A DNA stretch of 64,000 nt from Moraxella nonliquefaciens (GCF_001679005.1 NZ_LXTW01000032.1:62001-126000); one strand, 5' to 3'. Positions 35,715 to 45,533 are shown, numbered from the stretch's first letter. Notes: a model not told the origin generated them from the sequence alone. Program-made: numbers and translations.

Positions 35715-37247
35715 ATGTCAAACCAACCCCAAACTCCCGATACTCAAATCAGCGAAAATGATTTAATTGCTCAACGACTTGCCAAATTGCAAGAATTGCA
35801 AACAAAAGCCCAAGCCAATGGCAAAACTGCTTATCCAAATACTTTTAAGCGTGAAGATTACGCCCAAGATTTGCAAGACCAATTTGCCAATGTGGATAAG
35901 GCAACTTTGGAGACCAAGGCACAGGCGGGCGACAAAACTTATGCCAAAGTGGCGGGGCGTGTCATGCTTAATCGTGGCTCGTTTATCGTGATTAGCGACA
36001 TGACAGGGCGGATTCAGTTGTATGTGGATAGAAAAGGCTTGCCTGGTCAGACCTTAGAGTTAATTAAATCTTTGGATTTGGGCGATATTGTGGGAGCAAG
36101 TGGTTATATTGGGCGTTCAGGCAAGGGTGATTTGTATGTGCATCTAGAAGAATTTGAACTTCTGACCAAATCTTTACGCCCCTTGCCTGATAAGTTTCAT
36201 GGTCTGACCGATACCGAGGTCAAATACCGTCAGCGTTATCTTGACTTGATGGTAAACGAAGAGACCCGCAAAACCTTTGAGATTCGTGCCAAAGTCGTCT
36301 CAGGCATTCGTGCGTTTTTGGTGGATGAGCGTTTTATGGAGGTAGAAACGCCGATGATGCATGTGATTCCAGGGGGGGCATCTGCCCGTCCATTTATTAC
36401 GCACCATAACGCCCTTGATATGGATTTGTTTTTGCGTATCGCCCCAGAGCTATACTTAAAGCGTCTCGTTGTGGGTGGGTTTGACCGTGTGTTTGAGATT
36501 AACCGTAATTTTCGTAATGAGGGCATATCCACACGTCACAATCCTGAGTTTACGATGATTGAGTTTTATCAGGCCTATGCTGATTATAAGGATTTGATGA
36601 GTCTGACTGAGCGTATGCTTGAAAAATTGGCGACCGATATTTTAGGCTCAACCGATGTGCCTTATGGCGATGAAGTATTTAGCTTTAAAGGTCCTTTCAA
36701 AAAAATCACGATGTTTGATGCCATTTTAGAGCATAACCCAACCTTTGCCACAGATGATGTTAATGACCGTGAATTTTTGGCAAATTTTATTAAAAATGAA
36801 TTAAAACAAGAGATACAGCCATCTTTTGGTTTGGGTAAATTGCAAACAATCGTCTTTGAAGAGACGGTTGAGACCAAACTTCGCCAACCGACGTTTGTTA
36901 CCGAATACCCTGCCGAAACATCGCCATTGGCACGCCGTAATGATGACAATCAGCACGTTACAGACCGTTTTGAGATGTTTATTGGGGGGCGTGAGCTTGC
37001 CAATGGGTTTAGCGAACTCAATGACCCCATTGACCAAGCTGAGCGTTTTCATGAGCAGGTTGCCCAAAAAGATGCAGGCGATGATGAAGCGATGCATTAT
37101 GATGCTGATTTTATTGAAGCCTTAGAATATGGTTTGCCACCTACCGCAGGAGAGGGTATTGGTATTGACCGCCTTGTCATGCTTTTTGCCAATGCTCCAA
37201 GCATTCGTGATGTGATTTTATTTCCACACATGAGACATAAGGGTTAA
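35715..37247 (+). CDS. lysS: LysS, lysyl-tRNA synthetase (class II)
   Basis: 510 aa. N-terminal OB-fold anticodon-binding domain (VAGRVMLNRGSFIVISDMTG), then the class II core with motif 2 (FRNEGISTRHNPEFTMIE) and motif 3 (GIGIDRLVMLF). Length matches E. coli LysS (505). In many bacteria lysS follows prfB; here it follows a prfA-accessory block. It ends in a terminator. Confidence 0.97.
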   Translation: MSNQPQTPDTQISENDLIAQRLAKLQELQTKAQANGKTAYPNTFKREDYAQDLQDQFANVDKATLETKAQAGDKTYAKVAGRVMLNRGSFIVISDMTGRIQLYVDRKGLPGQTLELIKSLDLGDIVGASGYIGRSGKGDLYVHLEEFELLTKSLRPLPDKFHGLTDTEVKYRQRYLDLMVNEETRKTFEIRAKVVSGIRAFLVDERFMEVETPMMHVIPGGASARPFITHHNALDMDLFLRIAPELYLKRLVVGGFDRVFEINRNFRNEGISTRHNPEFTMIEFYQAYADYKDLMSLTERMLEKLATDILGSTDVPYGDEVFSFKGPFKKITMFDAILEHNPTFATDDVNDREFLANFIKNELKQEIQPSFGLGKLQTIVFEETVETKLRQPTFVTEYPAETSPLARRNDDNQHVTDRFEMFIGGRELANGFSELNDPIDQAERFHEQVAQKDAGDDEAMHYDADFIEALEYGLPPTAGEGIGIDRLVMLFANAPSIRDVILFPHMRHKG

Positions 37248-37278
37248 GACCCAAAAGAGCTTTTGTGAGATATTGGGT

Positions 37279-37323
37279 GGTTTTGGGATGAATGTTATCG
37301 TCATTGTCCCAAAACCATTTTTT
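37279..37323 (+). terminator. Intrinsic terminator after lysS
   Basis: Ten-base stem GGTTTTGGGA / TCCCAAAACC, an 18-base loop and a T-rich tail (attttttat). Confidence 0.8.
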
Positions 37324-37359
37324 ATCACAAAAGATTTTCATCATAAGAGCAAAATTCTA

Positions 37360-37387
37360 TTAACATGGCTTAAATTTATGTTAAAAT
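37360..37387 (+). promoter_or_regulatory. Sigma-70-type promoter of putA
   Basis: TTAACA (37360-37365) and TAAAAT (37382-37387) are separated by 16 bases, 35 bases before the putA ATG, which has an aaggag ribosome site. Confidence 0.6.
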
Positions 37388-37421
37388 TGTGTGTCATTGA
37401 CAAAACAATCAAGGAGATTTT

Positions 37422-40400
37422 ATGTTTCGTTTTACACACACACAGACCCCATTAAAAGATGCCATTACCGCTGCTTATCGTTTGGATGAAGCGGTGGCGG
37501 TACAAAATCTGGCAGGTACGCTTGATTTTAGCCAAGCCCAAAAAGACAGCATTCATGCACTCGCTCGCTCGCTTATCACTCAGGTGCGTGCCGACCGCTC
37601 CAAATCATCAGGTGTGGATGCACTCATGCATGAGTTTTCGTTATCTAGCGAAGAGGGTGTTGCCCTGATGTGCCTTGCTGAGGCCTTACTGCGTGTTCCT
37701 GATAATGTTACCAGAGACAAACTCATTCGTGATAAACTTGCCGATGGCGATTGGAAACGTCATGTTGGTCATAGCCCATCCATGTTTGTCAATGCCGCCG
37801 CTTGGGGGCTGGTTTTGACAGGTAAGCTTACCACGGATGTCTCAGATGATTCAATGGCTTCAGCTTTGACCCGTGTTCTACAAAAAGGTGGTGAACCTTT
37901 TATTCGTGGCGGTGTCAATTATGCCATGAAACTTTTGGGTAAGCAATTTGTAACAGGGCAGACGATAGATGAAGCCCTTAGTAATGGCAAAGAACGTGAA
38001 CGCTTAGGTTATCGTTTTAGCTTTGACATGTTAGGCGAGGCTGCCATGACACAGGCGGATGCTGACCGTTATTTTAATGATTACGTCAATGCCATTCACG
38101 CCATTGGTAAAGATGCCAAAGGTGCAGGTGTTTATGATGGTAATGGCATCTCGGTCAAACTCTCTGCCATTCATCCCAGATATTTTCGTTCACAGCACAA
38201 GCGTGTAATGAGTGAGCTGTTGCCTAAGTTAAAGGCGTTATTTTTGCTTGCCAAAGAGTATGATATTGGGCTAAATATTGATGCCGAAGAAGCACATCGC
38301 TTGGAGTTGTCGCTTGAACTGATGGAAGCGTTGGTGTCTGATCCTGATTTAGCGGGCTTTGCTGGCATTGGCTTTGTGGTGCAAGCCTATCAAAAACGCT
38401 GTCCTTTTGTTATTGATTATCTCATTGATTTGGCTCGTCGCCACAACCAAAAACTCATGATTCGTCTTGTCAAAGGTGCGTATTGGGACAGCGAGATTAA
38501 ATGGGCTCAGGTAGATGGTATGGACGGTTATCCTGTTTTTACCCGTAAAGTCCATACAGATGTATCCTATCTGGCATGTGCCAAAAAACTGTTTTTAGCC
38601 CAAGATGTCATTTTCCCACAATTTGCCACACACAACGCCCAAACACTGGCAACCATCTATGAGATGGGCAAAGAGCTTGATTTTGAATTTCAGTGCTTGC
38701 ATGGTATGGGTGAAACCTTATATGATCAGGTAGTCGGAGACAAACTCGGTCGCCGTGTACGCATCTATGCCCCTGTGGGTACGCATAAGACTTTGCTTGC
38801 TTATTTGGTGCGTCGCTTGCTAGAAAATGGAGCAAATTCATCCTTTGTCAATCGTATCGTAGATGAGAAGGTCAGCATTGATGAACTGGTTGTCTCACCC
38901 TTAGATGAGATTAATCTCAACCAAATCACGCCAAACCCATTGACACCAAATCCACGTCATATCTATGGCGAACGCAAAAATTCATGGGGCGTGGATTTAT
39001 CCAATGAACATGTTTTAGCACAATTACAAGAGAACATGACGATGGCAAGTGGCATTGACTTTAATGTCAGCTCTTTGACGCATCACCGTGTTGCTCATGC
39101 CCCTGCCTTTGCCGTGTTAAACCCTGCCAATCATGAAGATGTGGTTGGGCAAGTTGCTTTTATGAAGCCAGATGGTGCTTTGGAGGTGATCGGTGCTGCC
39201 ACCGCTGCCCAAAAAAAATGGCAGAAAGTCTCACCAAAAGAGCGTGCCGATATGATACGAGCCTTTGCTGATTTGATGGAAGAGCCCAAACGCATGGCAC
39301 TACTTATGATGATGGCGGTGCGTGAAGCAGGCAAAACCTTACCAAACGCCATTGCTGAGGTGCGTGAAGCGGTAGATTTTTGTCGTTATTATGCCGATGA
39401 GTGTGAACGCCTAAACTTAAACACACCACTGGGTACGGTAGTGGCAATCAGTCCATGGAACTTTCCTTTGGCAATTTTTGTAGGTGAGGTGGTGTCTGCT
39501 TTGTGTGCAGGCAATACGGTTGTTGCCAAACCTGCCGAGCAAACATCAATCATCGCTCATTTGGCGGTGTCGTGGTTGCATGAGGTGGGCATTGATACCG
39601 ATGTCTTGCAACTGGTGCTGGGTGCAGGGGATGTGGGGGGCGCTTTGACGGCAGATGAGCGTATTGATGGCGTGATTTTTACAGGTTCAACAGACGTTGC
39701 TAAGCGTATTAATACCCTGCTTGCTAAACGCTCTGACAATCCTGTACTCATTGCTGAGACGGGGGGTATGAATGCCATGATTGTAGACTCTACTGCCTTA
39801 CCAGAGCAGGTGTGTGCCGATGTGCTGGCATCTGCCTTTGACTCAGCAGGTCAACGCTGTTCTGCCTTGCGTATCTTATGTATCCAAGAGGACATTGCTA
39901 CACATATGATTGAGATGATAAAAGGGGCGATGGATGAGCTTATCGTATCTGACCCGGGTCTATTAAGTACAGACGTTGGGCCTGTGATTGATGGTGATGC
40001 TCAAACAAATCTGCTAGAACACATCAACGCCCTAAAACAAACCAGTGATTATCATGAGGTGCGTGTTGTGGGTGGTGAGCATGGCACTTTTGTTGCGCCG
40101 ATTTTATTTGAACTAAAAGATCTATCACAGCTTAAAAAAGAGGTCTTTGGGCCTGTACTGCATGTTGTTCGCTATCGCACCCATGAGCTTGATGATATCA
40201 TAGACAGCATTAACAATAAGGGTTATGCTTTAACACATGGCGTTCACAGTCGCATTGATGGCACGATAGAGCATGTCGCCAGTCGCATACAGGCAGGTAA
40301 TGTTTATATCAATCGCAACATTGTGGGGGCGGTCGTGGGTGTGCAACCCTTTGGTGGTCATGGTCTGTCAGGTACAGGGCCAAAAGCTGGTGGATGCTTT

Positions 40401-40985
40401 TATTTACAACGTCTAAGCCGTCTGGACAGTTGGAATGTACCAACTCTTGATAAGCCTGCCACAACTTATGATGATACTGTGACCTCTGTTATGAATGTCG
40501 CCCAGTTGGTTGGTGTTAATTTGGATGACACCATCAAGACAGCCCGCCAAAGAGCATTAAACCACGCCCAAACCACCTTAAAAGGCCCAACAGGTGAGGT
40601 TAATACCTTATCATGGCATGCCCCGCACTCGGTTGCTTTGACAAATGGTGCATTGGATAAGGCGTTGGCATCTCTTGTTGTGCTTGCCCTAAATGGTACT
40701 AAGGCACACATCACACCAGAGCATGAGCTTGCCTCTTATGCTAATGAGCTGTCAGGGGTGTTAGAGGTGATGGAGCAAGAAAATGTGGATAAAAACACCA
40801 TCATCGTGGCGTTGTCCGAGTTAGCTGTTCATGAAAAAGTGCGATTGTCAGAGCTTGATGGGGCGATTCGCCGTGTGATTGATGCCACAGATAGCTTTGA
40901 TATGGCACGCCTTTATCATGAGATCAGCCAAAGCTACAACACCACAGCAGCAGGAGGTAATGCCAGTCTGATGGCAAGTGCTTGA
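37422..40985 (+). CDS. putA: PutA, bifunctional proline dehydrogenase / L-glutamate-gamma-semialdehyde dehydrogenase
   Basis: Oxidises proline to glutamate in two steps with channelling. 1187 aa. The proline dehydrogenase barrel (RLVKGAYWDSE near residue 348) is followed by the aldehyde dehydrogenase domain, with SPWNFPLAIFVGEV and the catalytic cysteine in FDSAGQRCSALRIL near residue 811. A C-terminal extension follows. The N-terminal ribbon-helix-helix DNA-binding domain of E. coli PutA (1320 aa) is absent, so this protein should not be an autorepressor. No putP transporter is adjacent. Confidence 0.96.
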   Translation: MFRFTHTQTPLKDAITAAYRLDEAVAVQNLAGTLDFSQAQKDSIHALARSLITQVRADRSKSSGVDALMHEFSLSSEEGVALMCLAEALLRVPDNVTRDKLIRDKLADGDWKRHVGHSPSMFVNAAAWGLVLTGKLTTDVSDDSMASALTRVLQKGGEPFIRGGVNYAMKLLGKQFVTGQTIDEALSNGKERERLGYRFSFDMLGEAAMTQADADRYFNDYVNAIHAIGKDAKGAGVYDGNGISVKLSAIHPRYFRSQHKRVMSELLPKLKALFLLAKEYDIGLNIDAEEAHRLELSLELMEALVSDPDLAGFAGIGFVVQAYQKRCPFVIDYLIDLARRHNQKLMIRLVKGAYWDSEIKWAQVDGMDGYPVFTRKVHTDVSYLACAKKLFLAQDVIFPQFATHNAQTLATIYEMGKELDFEFQCLHGMGETLYDQVVGDKLGRRVRIYAPVGTHKTLLAYLVRRLLENGANSSFVNRIVDEKVSIDELVVSPLDEINLNQITPNPLTPNPRHIYGERKNSWGVDLSNEHVLAQLQENMTMASGIDFNVSSLTHHRVAHAPAFAVLNPANHEDVVGQVAFMKPDGALEVIGAATAAQKKWQKVSPKERADMIRAFADLMEEPKRMALLMMMAVREAGKTLPNAIAEVREAVDFCRYYADECERLNLNTPLGTVVAISPWNFPLAIFVGEVVSALCAGNTVVAKPAEQTSIIAHLAVSWLHEVGIDTDVLQLVLGAGDVGGALTADERIDGVIFTGSTDVAKRINTLLAKRSDNPVLIAETGGMNAMIVDSTALPEQVCADVLASAFDSAGQRCSALRILCIQEDIATHMIEMIKGAMDELIVSDPGLLSTDVGPVIDGDAQTNLLEHINALKQTSDYHEVRVVGGEHGTFVAPILFELKDLSQLKKEVFGPVLHVVRYRTHELDDIIDSINNKGYALTHGVHSRIDGTIEHVASRIQAGNVYINRNIVGAVVGVQPFGGHGLSGTGPKAGGCFYLQRLSRLDSWNVPTLDKPATTYDDTVTSVMNVAQLVGVNLDDTIKTARQRALNHAQTTLKGPTGEVNTLSWHAPHSVALTNGALDKALASLVVLALNGTKAHITPEHELASYANELSGVLEVMEQENVDKNTIIVALSELAVHEKVRLSELDGAIRRVIDATDSFDMARLYHEISQSYNTTAAGGNASLMASA

Positions 40986-41138
40986 TGGGCATTCAAATGG
41001 CTTTTGAATAAAATCAACTTTTGAAAAATCAACCGTGGTTAAAACGTGTGGTCAGCCACAAGTAAAGCCAAAATCGGTATTCTAAATAGACAAAATGCGG
41101 TATAATGGCATAAATTTATACCGCTTTGCCCATCTGTC

Positions 41139-43070
41139 ATGTCCGAATACCAAGTTTTAGCACGCAAATACCGCCCCAAAAATTTTAGCGAATTATTGGG
41201 ACAAACTCATGTCTCCCAAGCCTTATCACATGCCATTGATGCAGGGCGATTGCACCATGCTTATCTGTTTACAGGTACTCGGGGTGTGGGTAAGACGACC
41301 ATTGCACGGATTTTGGCAAAATGCCTAAATTGCCAAACAGGCATTACCAGCACTCCTTGTGGTGTGTGTGATACTTGTGTCAGTGTTGATCATGGGCGGT
41401 TTATTGACCTAATTGAGATTGATGCTGCCTCTCGCACAAAGGTGGAAGACACACGTGATTTGTTAGAAAATGTCCCTTACGCCCCAACTCAGGGGCGTTA
41501 CAAGGTATATTTGATTGACGAGGTGCATATGCTCTCCACGCATTCGTTTAATGCCCTACTAAAAACGCTAGAAGAACCACCTGAACATGTCAAGTTTATT
41601 CTGGCAACAACTGACCCCCAAAAACTTCCCATCACCATCGTCTCTCGCTGTTTACAATTTGTGCTGCGTCCGATGTCGCAAGCGTTACTCCACGCCCATT
41701 TATCCAAAATTTTGCACGCTGAAAACATTGCCTACGATGATACCGCCCTATGGCAGCTTGCCCAGTCTGCCAAAGGCTCGGTAAGAGATGCTCTGTCTTT
41801 GACTGACCAAGCCATCGCCTTTGGTGGGGGTCAGGTTGGGGAGGATACCGTCATGGACATGCTCGGGCTTGTTGACAGTCTTGATGTGTTGGATTTGGTG
41901 CGTGATATTTATCATGATGACAGATTGGGTGTTGCTCGCCATATTACCCGCATGCGTGAGCAGATGGTGGATGCGACCGCCTTACTTGACCGTCTTGTGG
42001 ACAGCTTTCATGCGATGGCACTTGTGCAGATTTTGCCTGACATGCCCCTTGATATGAACGATGAGCAAAAACAGGCGTTTTATCATCTTGCAAATCTCTT
42101 GCCTGCCGATGTCATACAGCTTTATTATGAAATCAGTGTCAAGGCACGAAGCAGTGTTCGCCTTGCCAGTACACCCATGCAGGCGTTAGAGATGGGCATT
42201 TTGCGACTTCTTGCCTTTCGTCCGTTGGCAGATGATGAAGTGATTGACAAAAATCATGCCAAACCAACACCAAACGAGCAATCTCAACAAATAGACAATG
42301 AATTAAATGAAAGTTTAAATGAAAGTTTAAATGAAAGTTTTCCGATTTTACAAAATACACAAGTTGTAGAATATCAAGAAAGTCAAGAAAGTCAAGAAAG
42401 TCAAGAAAGTCAAGAAAGTCAAGAAAGTCAAGAAAGTCAAGAAAGTCAAGAAAGTCAAGAAAGTCAAGAAAGTCAAGAAATTGGTCAAGAAATTGGTAAT
42501 CAAGAAATTGGTAATCAAGAAATTGGTAATCAAGAAATTGGTCAAGCGGTAAACAATTCTCAATCAACAAACGACATCAAGCCGTCAGGGCAGATAACCA
42601 AAGAGCAGTTAAAAAATGAACTCATGCCACAGCAGGTAGCGTTGGCAGGCGAGTGGACACCAGAGAAATGGGATTATTGGGTGGCGGTGGCACGCCGTGA
42701 ACATAAACTCGATGCCGATGAATTGGCGATGGCAAGTCATGCGATGATGGTGGGGCAGATAGATGGCGACTGTCAGCTGTATGTGCCTGAGCATAACAAG
42801 CAGATTTTTTCAAGTTTTAAGGGCTTTGCCAAAAAATTTAGTCAAGATTTTAGCAGTGCCCACTTACACGATGAGACACCACTTCTTGACCAAAGTGAAT
42901 TTGCCCATCTTGCCACACCTGCACAAAAGCAAAAGCAACGAGATGAGCAGGTATTAATCACCGCCAGCAATCAGCTGTTAAATAGCCCTGTTTTGCAAAG
43001 TCTATATCAGGATAAGTTTATCAATGATGACAACGCCATCACGTCGGTGCAACTTAGGCTAAATGAATAA
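41139..43070 (+). CDS. dnaX: DnaX, DNA polymerase III subunit tau with a tandem-repeat linker
   Basis: Clamp-loader ATPase and replisome organiser. 643 aa. Walker A GTRGVGKTT (residues 46-54), the zinc-binding CLNC...CGVCDTC cluster, and the DEVHMLS box are present. Between the ATPase core and the tau-specific C-terminus lies a repetitive linker (about residues 390-468): NESL three times, eleven QES repeats, then QEIGN repeats. I found no clear A-AAA-AAG slippage site as in E. coli, so a gamma form is uncertain. A TATAAT at 41101-41106 probably serves as its -10 element. Confidence 0.94.
   Translation: MSEYQVLARKYRPKNFSELLGQTHVSQALSHAIDAGRLHHAYLFTGTRGVGKTTIARILAKCLNCQTGITSTPCGVCDTCVSVDHGRFIDLIEIDAASRTKVEDTRDLLENVPYAPTQGRYKVYLIDEVHMLSTHSFNALLKTLEEPPEHVKFILATTDPQKLPITIVSRCLQFVLRPMSQALLHAHLSKILHAENIAYDDTALWQLAQSAKGSVRDALSLTDQAIAFGGGQVGEDTVMDMLGLVDSLDVLDLVRDIYHDDRLGVARHITRMREQMVDATALLDRLVDSFHAMALVQILPDMPLDMNDEQKQAFYHLANLLPADVIQLYYEISVKARSSVRLASTPMQALEMGILRLLAFRPLADDEVIDKNHAKPTPNEQSQQIDNELNESLNESLNESFPILQNTQVVEYQESQESQESQESQESQESQESQESQESQESQESQEIGQEIGNQEIGNQEIGNQEIGQAVNNSQSTNDIKPSGQITKEQLKNELMPQQVALAGEWTPEKWDYWVAVARREHKLDADELAMASHAMMVGQIDGDCQLYVPEHNKQIFSSFKGFAKKFSQDFSSAHLHDETPLLDQSEFAHLATPAQKQKQRDEQVLITASNQLLNSPVLQSLYQDKFINDDNAITSVQLRLNE
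42306..42341 (+). repeat. 12-bp coding repeat in dnaX (NESL)
   Basis: Three tandem units of aatgaaagttta, the last with one change (aatgaaagtttt), encoding NESLNESLNESF. Confidence 0.85.
42375..42473 (+). repeat. 9-bp coding repeat in dnaX, eleven identical copies (QES)
   Basis: Eleven exact tandem copies of caagaaagt encode Gln-Glu-Ser. As the unit is a multiple of three, copy-number change alters the linker length and not the frame. Confidence 0.95.
42486..42542 (+). repeat. 15-bp coding repeat in dnaX (QEIGN)
   Basis: Three full units of caagaaattggtaat and a partial fourth, directly after the QES array, encoding QEIGN. Confidence 0.9.
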
Positions 43071-43113
43071 AGCACCAAAGCATGCCCATATAAATACCAA
43101 AGGCAGATACATA

Positions 43114-43737
43114 TTATACTTCATACACAAAAGCCTCTTTTAGCTGACTAAAATCATGAACGCTGACCTCCAAATCATGAATCAAGCCATCTTTTAATCC
43201 ATAAATCCAGCCATGCACAGACAGTTTTTGTCCTCTGTGCCATGCGTTTTGGACGATGGTGGTGTGGCAAACATTGGTTACCTGACGCTTGACGTTAAGC
43301 TGACATAAAAGGTCAATTTGCTCATCAATGTCTAAATTGTTAAATTTATCCAAATGCTGATAATAAATGCCTTTTAATGAGCGTAACCAGTTATCAATCA
43401 GCCCAAATTCTTGGTGTGATAGGGCAGCACGCACCCCACCACAGCCATAATGACCACAAACAATGATGTGTTCAACCTTTAACATGTCCACAGCGTATTG
43501 TAAAGCAGACAATAAATTCATATCAGTAGCGACGACCATGTTCGCCACATTGCGATGCACGAACAATTCTCCGGGCATGAGTCCAACCACTTCATTGGCA
43601 GGAACACGACTGTCAGAGCAACCAATCCAAAAATAGTTAGGGGACTGCTGGCGGGCAAGGCTTGGAAAATAGTCAGGATTGCGAGCGGATAAACTTTGAG
43701 CCCAAAAACGGTTGGATGTCAATAAGTCGGACAACAT
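43114..43737 (-). CDS. can: Beta-class carbonic anhydrase
   Basis: Interconverts CO2 and bicarbonate. From the ATG at 43737, which has GGAG seven bases upstream, the protein is 207 aa; the frame is open to 43833 but that start adds unlike sequence. The Zn ligands and active-site pair are Cys40, Asp42 and Arg44 (WIGCSDSRVP), His96 and Cys99 (CGHYGCGGV). It aligns throughout with E. coli Can (220 aa). It stands between dnaX and the nitrate-regulator group. Confidence 0.95.
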   Translation of the reverse strand: MLSDLLTSNRFWAQSLSARNPDYFPSLARQQSPNYFWIGCSDSRVPANEVVGLMPGELFVHRNVANMVVATDMNLLSALQYAVDMLKVEHIIVCGHYGCGGVRAALSHQEFGLIDNWLRSLKGIYYQHLDKFNNLDIDEQIDLLCQLNVKRQVTNVCHTTIVQNAWHRGQKLSVHGWIYGLKDGLIHDLEVSVHDFSQLKEAFVYEV

Positions 43738-43929
43738 GTCATGCTCCAAAGGTGTGAATAAGTTTGATGTGCCATAAAATAGCACATTCATCAAGCATTG
43801 CCATACCAATAACCGCCAAAAGTCAGTAACCAAATACTAGCCAAAAGGGGTAGGTGATGGGTTTTATCTGTGCTTTTGGGGAATATGGATGGCACATACA
43901 GCACAGTATTATGGCATCATTTATTTTGT

Positions 43930-44778
43930 ATGGCTAAGAAGATGATAAAATCTGCTGAACACACCAAAAAAGCCTACCTTGATACCTTACGGACTCATCC
44001 TTTATTTGCTCTTTTGCCCCAATCTGTTGCAGGAGAGACAGTCAAAGATGAGTTACTTGATCAGGTTGTCATTCATGAATACGCCAAGAGTGAGCTGATT
44101 TTTATTCAGCACAGCGTGGTAAAAAATCTGTATTTTTTGTTAGATGGGCAGGTGATGTGTCATCGTGAACTGCCAAGTGGGCAGGCGTGCTTGATTGCCA
44201 ATTATCATGAAATGGGGCTTATCAATGAAAGCGTACTGTGGGGGTTGGAGACAGACAATGGTGCTGATTTTGGTATGGGCATCCATCAAGTAGGGCAGAT
44301 GAATGATGTGGCAGAGCAAATCTCTAAAACTAACATTGCCACACGCCATTCTAAACTGCTCATCAAAGAGCGTGGCATTCATCAGCTGACCGCCACTGCC
44401 AAATGCCCCACCGTTGTGGCAACTTTGCCTGTGCAGGCTTATTTTGAGAGTATTGCTGATTTTGATTTGGGTAATCTTATCATGTGGTTTTGCAACACCA
44501 TAAGTAAGCGTATGTACTATCATCTCATCAGTAGCGACCTGCTTGCTTTTGTCCAAGCCAAATCCAAACTCAGCTATTACTTTTTGACACATTATCCTGT
44601 GGGTGTGCCGTTTGAGTTGCCATTTAGCCAAAAACAGTTGGCAGGGCAAATTGGACTGCGTCCTGAGACACTCTCTCGCACGCTAAAAGAGCTGATTGAT
44701 GCAGGGCTTATCAGTAAACGCAAATCACAATACTGTCTGATGGATGCTGAGAGATTGCTTGCGTTGGTTAGTGACTAG
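43930..44778 (+). CDS. Crp/Fnr-family transcriptional regulator
   Basis: About 282 aa from the ATG at 43930. The start is uncertain: 43885 and 43942 are in frame, and no ribosome site decides it. A cyclic-nucleotide-type beta-barrel (FLLDGQVMCHREL) is followed by the dimer helix and a winged helix with recognition region QKQLAGQIGLRPETLSRTLKEL, as in Fnr/Dnr proteins. The N-terminus lacks the four-cysteine pattern of an Fe-S FNR, so direct oxygen sensing is unlikely. An insertion near residues 105-145 is unusual. Adjacent to narL/narX, it is probably a regulator of nitrate or nitric-oxide metabolism. Confidence 0.8.
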   Translation: MAKKMIKSAEHTKKAYLDTLRTHPLFALLPQSVAGETVKDELLDQVVIHEYAKSELIFIQHSVVKNLYFLLDGQVMCHRELPSGQACLIANYHEMGLINESVLWGLETDNGADFGMGIHQVGQMNDVAEQISKTNIATRHSKLLIKERGIHQLTATAKCPTVVATLPVQAYFESIADFDLGNLIMWFCNTISKRMYYHLISSDLLAFVQAKSKLSYYFLTHYPVGVPFELPFSQKQLAGQIGLRPETLSRTLKELIDAGLISKRKSQYCLMDAERLLALVSD

Positions 44779-44780
44779 GA

Positions 44781-45440
44781 TTATTTGTCCAAATTTTCTA
44801 CCGCCCACACAGCAGCTTCCACACGAGTGCGTAAGCTGATTTTCGCCAAAATGTGCTTGACATGCACTTTAACAGTAGATTCAGCAATGCCCAATTTGTT
44901 ACCTATCATTTTGTTACTCATGCCATCTCGTATCATATAGAGCACCTGTAATTCACGCTCGGTCAAATCAGGGTTGCTTTCAGGTTGGACAGGCTTTCGT
45001 ATGGCGGCTGCCAAAATGGGTGCAAGAGCAGGGCTAATAACAAGCTCCCCACGCAGGATGCGACGAATATTACCAACAATCTCATCGGGTTCCATGTCCT
45101 TTAACAGATAACCGTCCACACCCAAAGCTAGGGCATCTTGAACGTCTTTGATGTTGTCAGAGACAGTAAACAACAGTACCTTGCCTTCAATCTGACGTTC
45201 TCGGATGGCTTTTAGGGTTTCAATTCCGTTCATCACTGGCATGTTATAGTCAAGGACAATCAAATCCACACTCGTCTCTTGTAAAAAGTTGAGTGCTTCA
45301 ATACCATGGTTGGCCTCGCCTGCTACGTGAATGTCCATTTCTAAGGATAACAAGTCCGCCATGCCACGCCGTAACATGGGATGGTCATCAACAAGTAATA
45401 GGCGGGCGGGGCTTGTGGCAGTATAGATTTTTTGGTTCAT
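44781..45440 (-). CDS. narL: NarL-type response regulator
   Basis: 219 aa. Receiver domain with the phospho-acceptor Asp in VDLIVLDYNMPVMNG near residue 60, and a C-terminal LuxR-type HTH (LTERELQVLYMIRDG, then AESTVKVHVKHIL). Length and sequence match E. coli NarL (216). It lies downstream of narX on the same strand, 116 bp apart with a palindrome between. Activated by NarX, it would regulate nitrate-respiration genes. Confidence 0.93.
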   Translation of the reverse strand: MNQKIYTATSPARLLLVDDHPMLRRGMADLLSLEMDIHVAGEANHGIEALNFLQETSVDLIVLDYNMPVMNGIETLKAIRERQIEGKVLLFTVSDNIKDVQDALALGVDGYLLKDMEPDEIVGNIRRILRGELVISPALAPILAAAIRKPVQPESNPDLTERELQVLYMIRDGMSNKMIGNKLGIAESTVKVHVKHILAKISLRTRVEAAVWAVENLDK

Positions 45441-45507
45441 GATGATGTCTTTGGTTGGGTGAGGGTTAAAATTGTTAAATTTAAAAAGTTAAATCAGTTA
45501 ATTTAAA

Positions 45508-45533
45508 AATTTGCCAAATAAATTTGGCAAATT
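45508..45533. promoter_or_regulatory. Perfect 12-bp inverted repeat between narX and narL
   Basis: AATTTGCCAAAT, two bases, ATTTGGCAAATT. It lies 24 bases after the narX stop and 68 bases before the narL ATG. A two-base loop makes a stable RNA hairpin less likely than a protein-binding site, but an attenuator within the narXL transcript is possible. Confidence 0.5.

Noticed and set aside
42139..42570. Long minus-strand frame rich in FLD/FLTF repeats across dnaX
   Set aside because: It is the antisense reading of the QES repeat array; repeats in multiples of three leave all frames open, and there is no ribosome site or family match.
42820..42845. A-rich run in dnaX as a possible programmed frameshift site
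   Set aside because: The run is followed by TTT and lacks the A-AAA-AAG heptamer plus stem; no evidence for a gamma product here.
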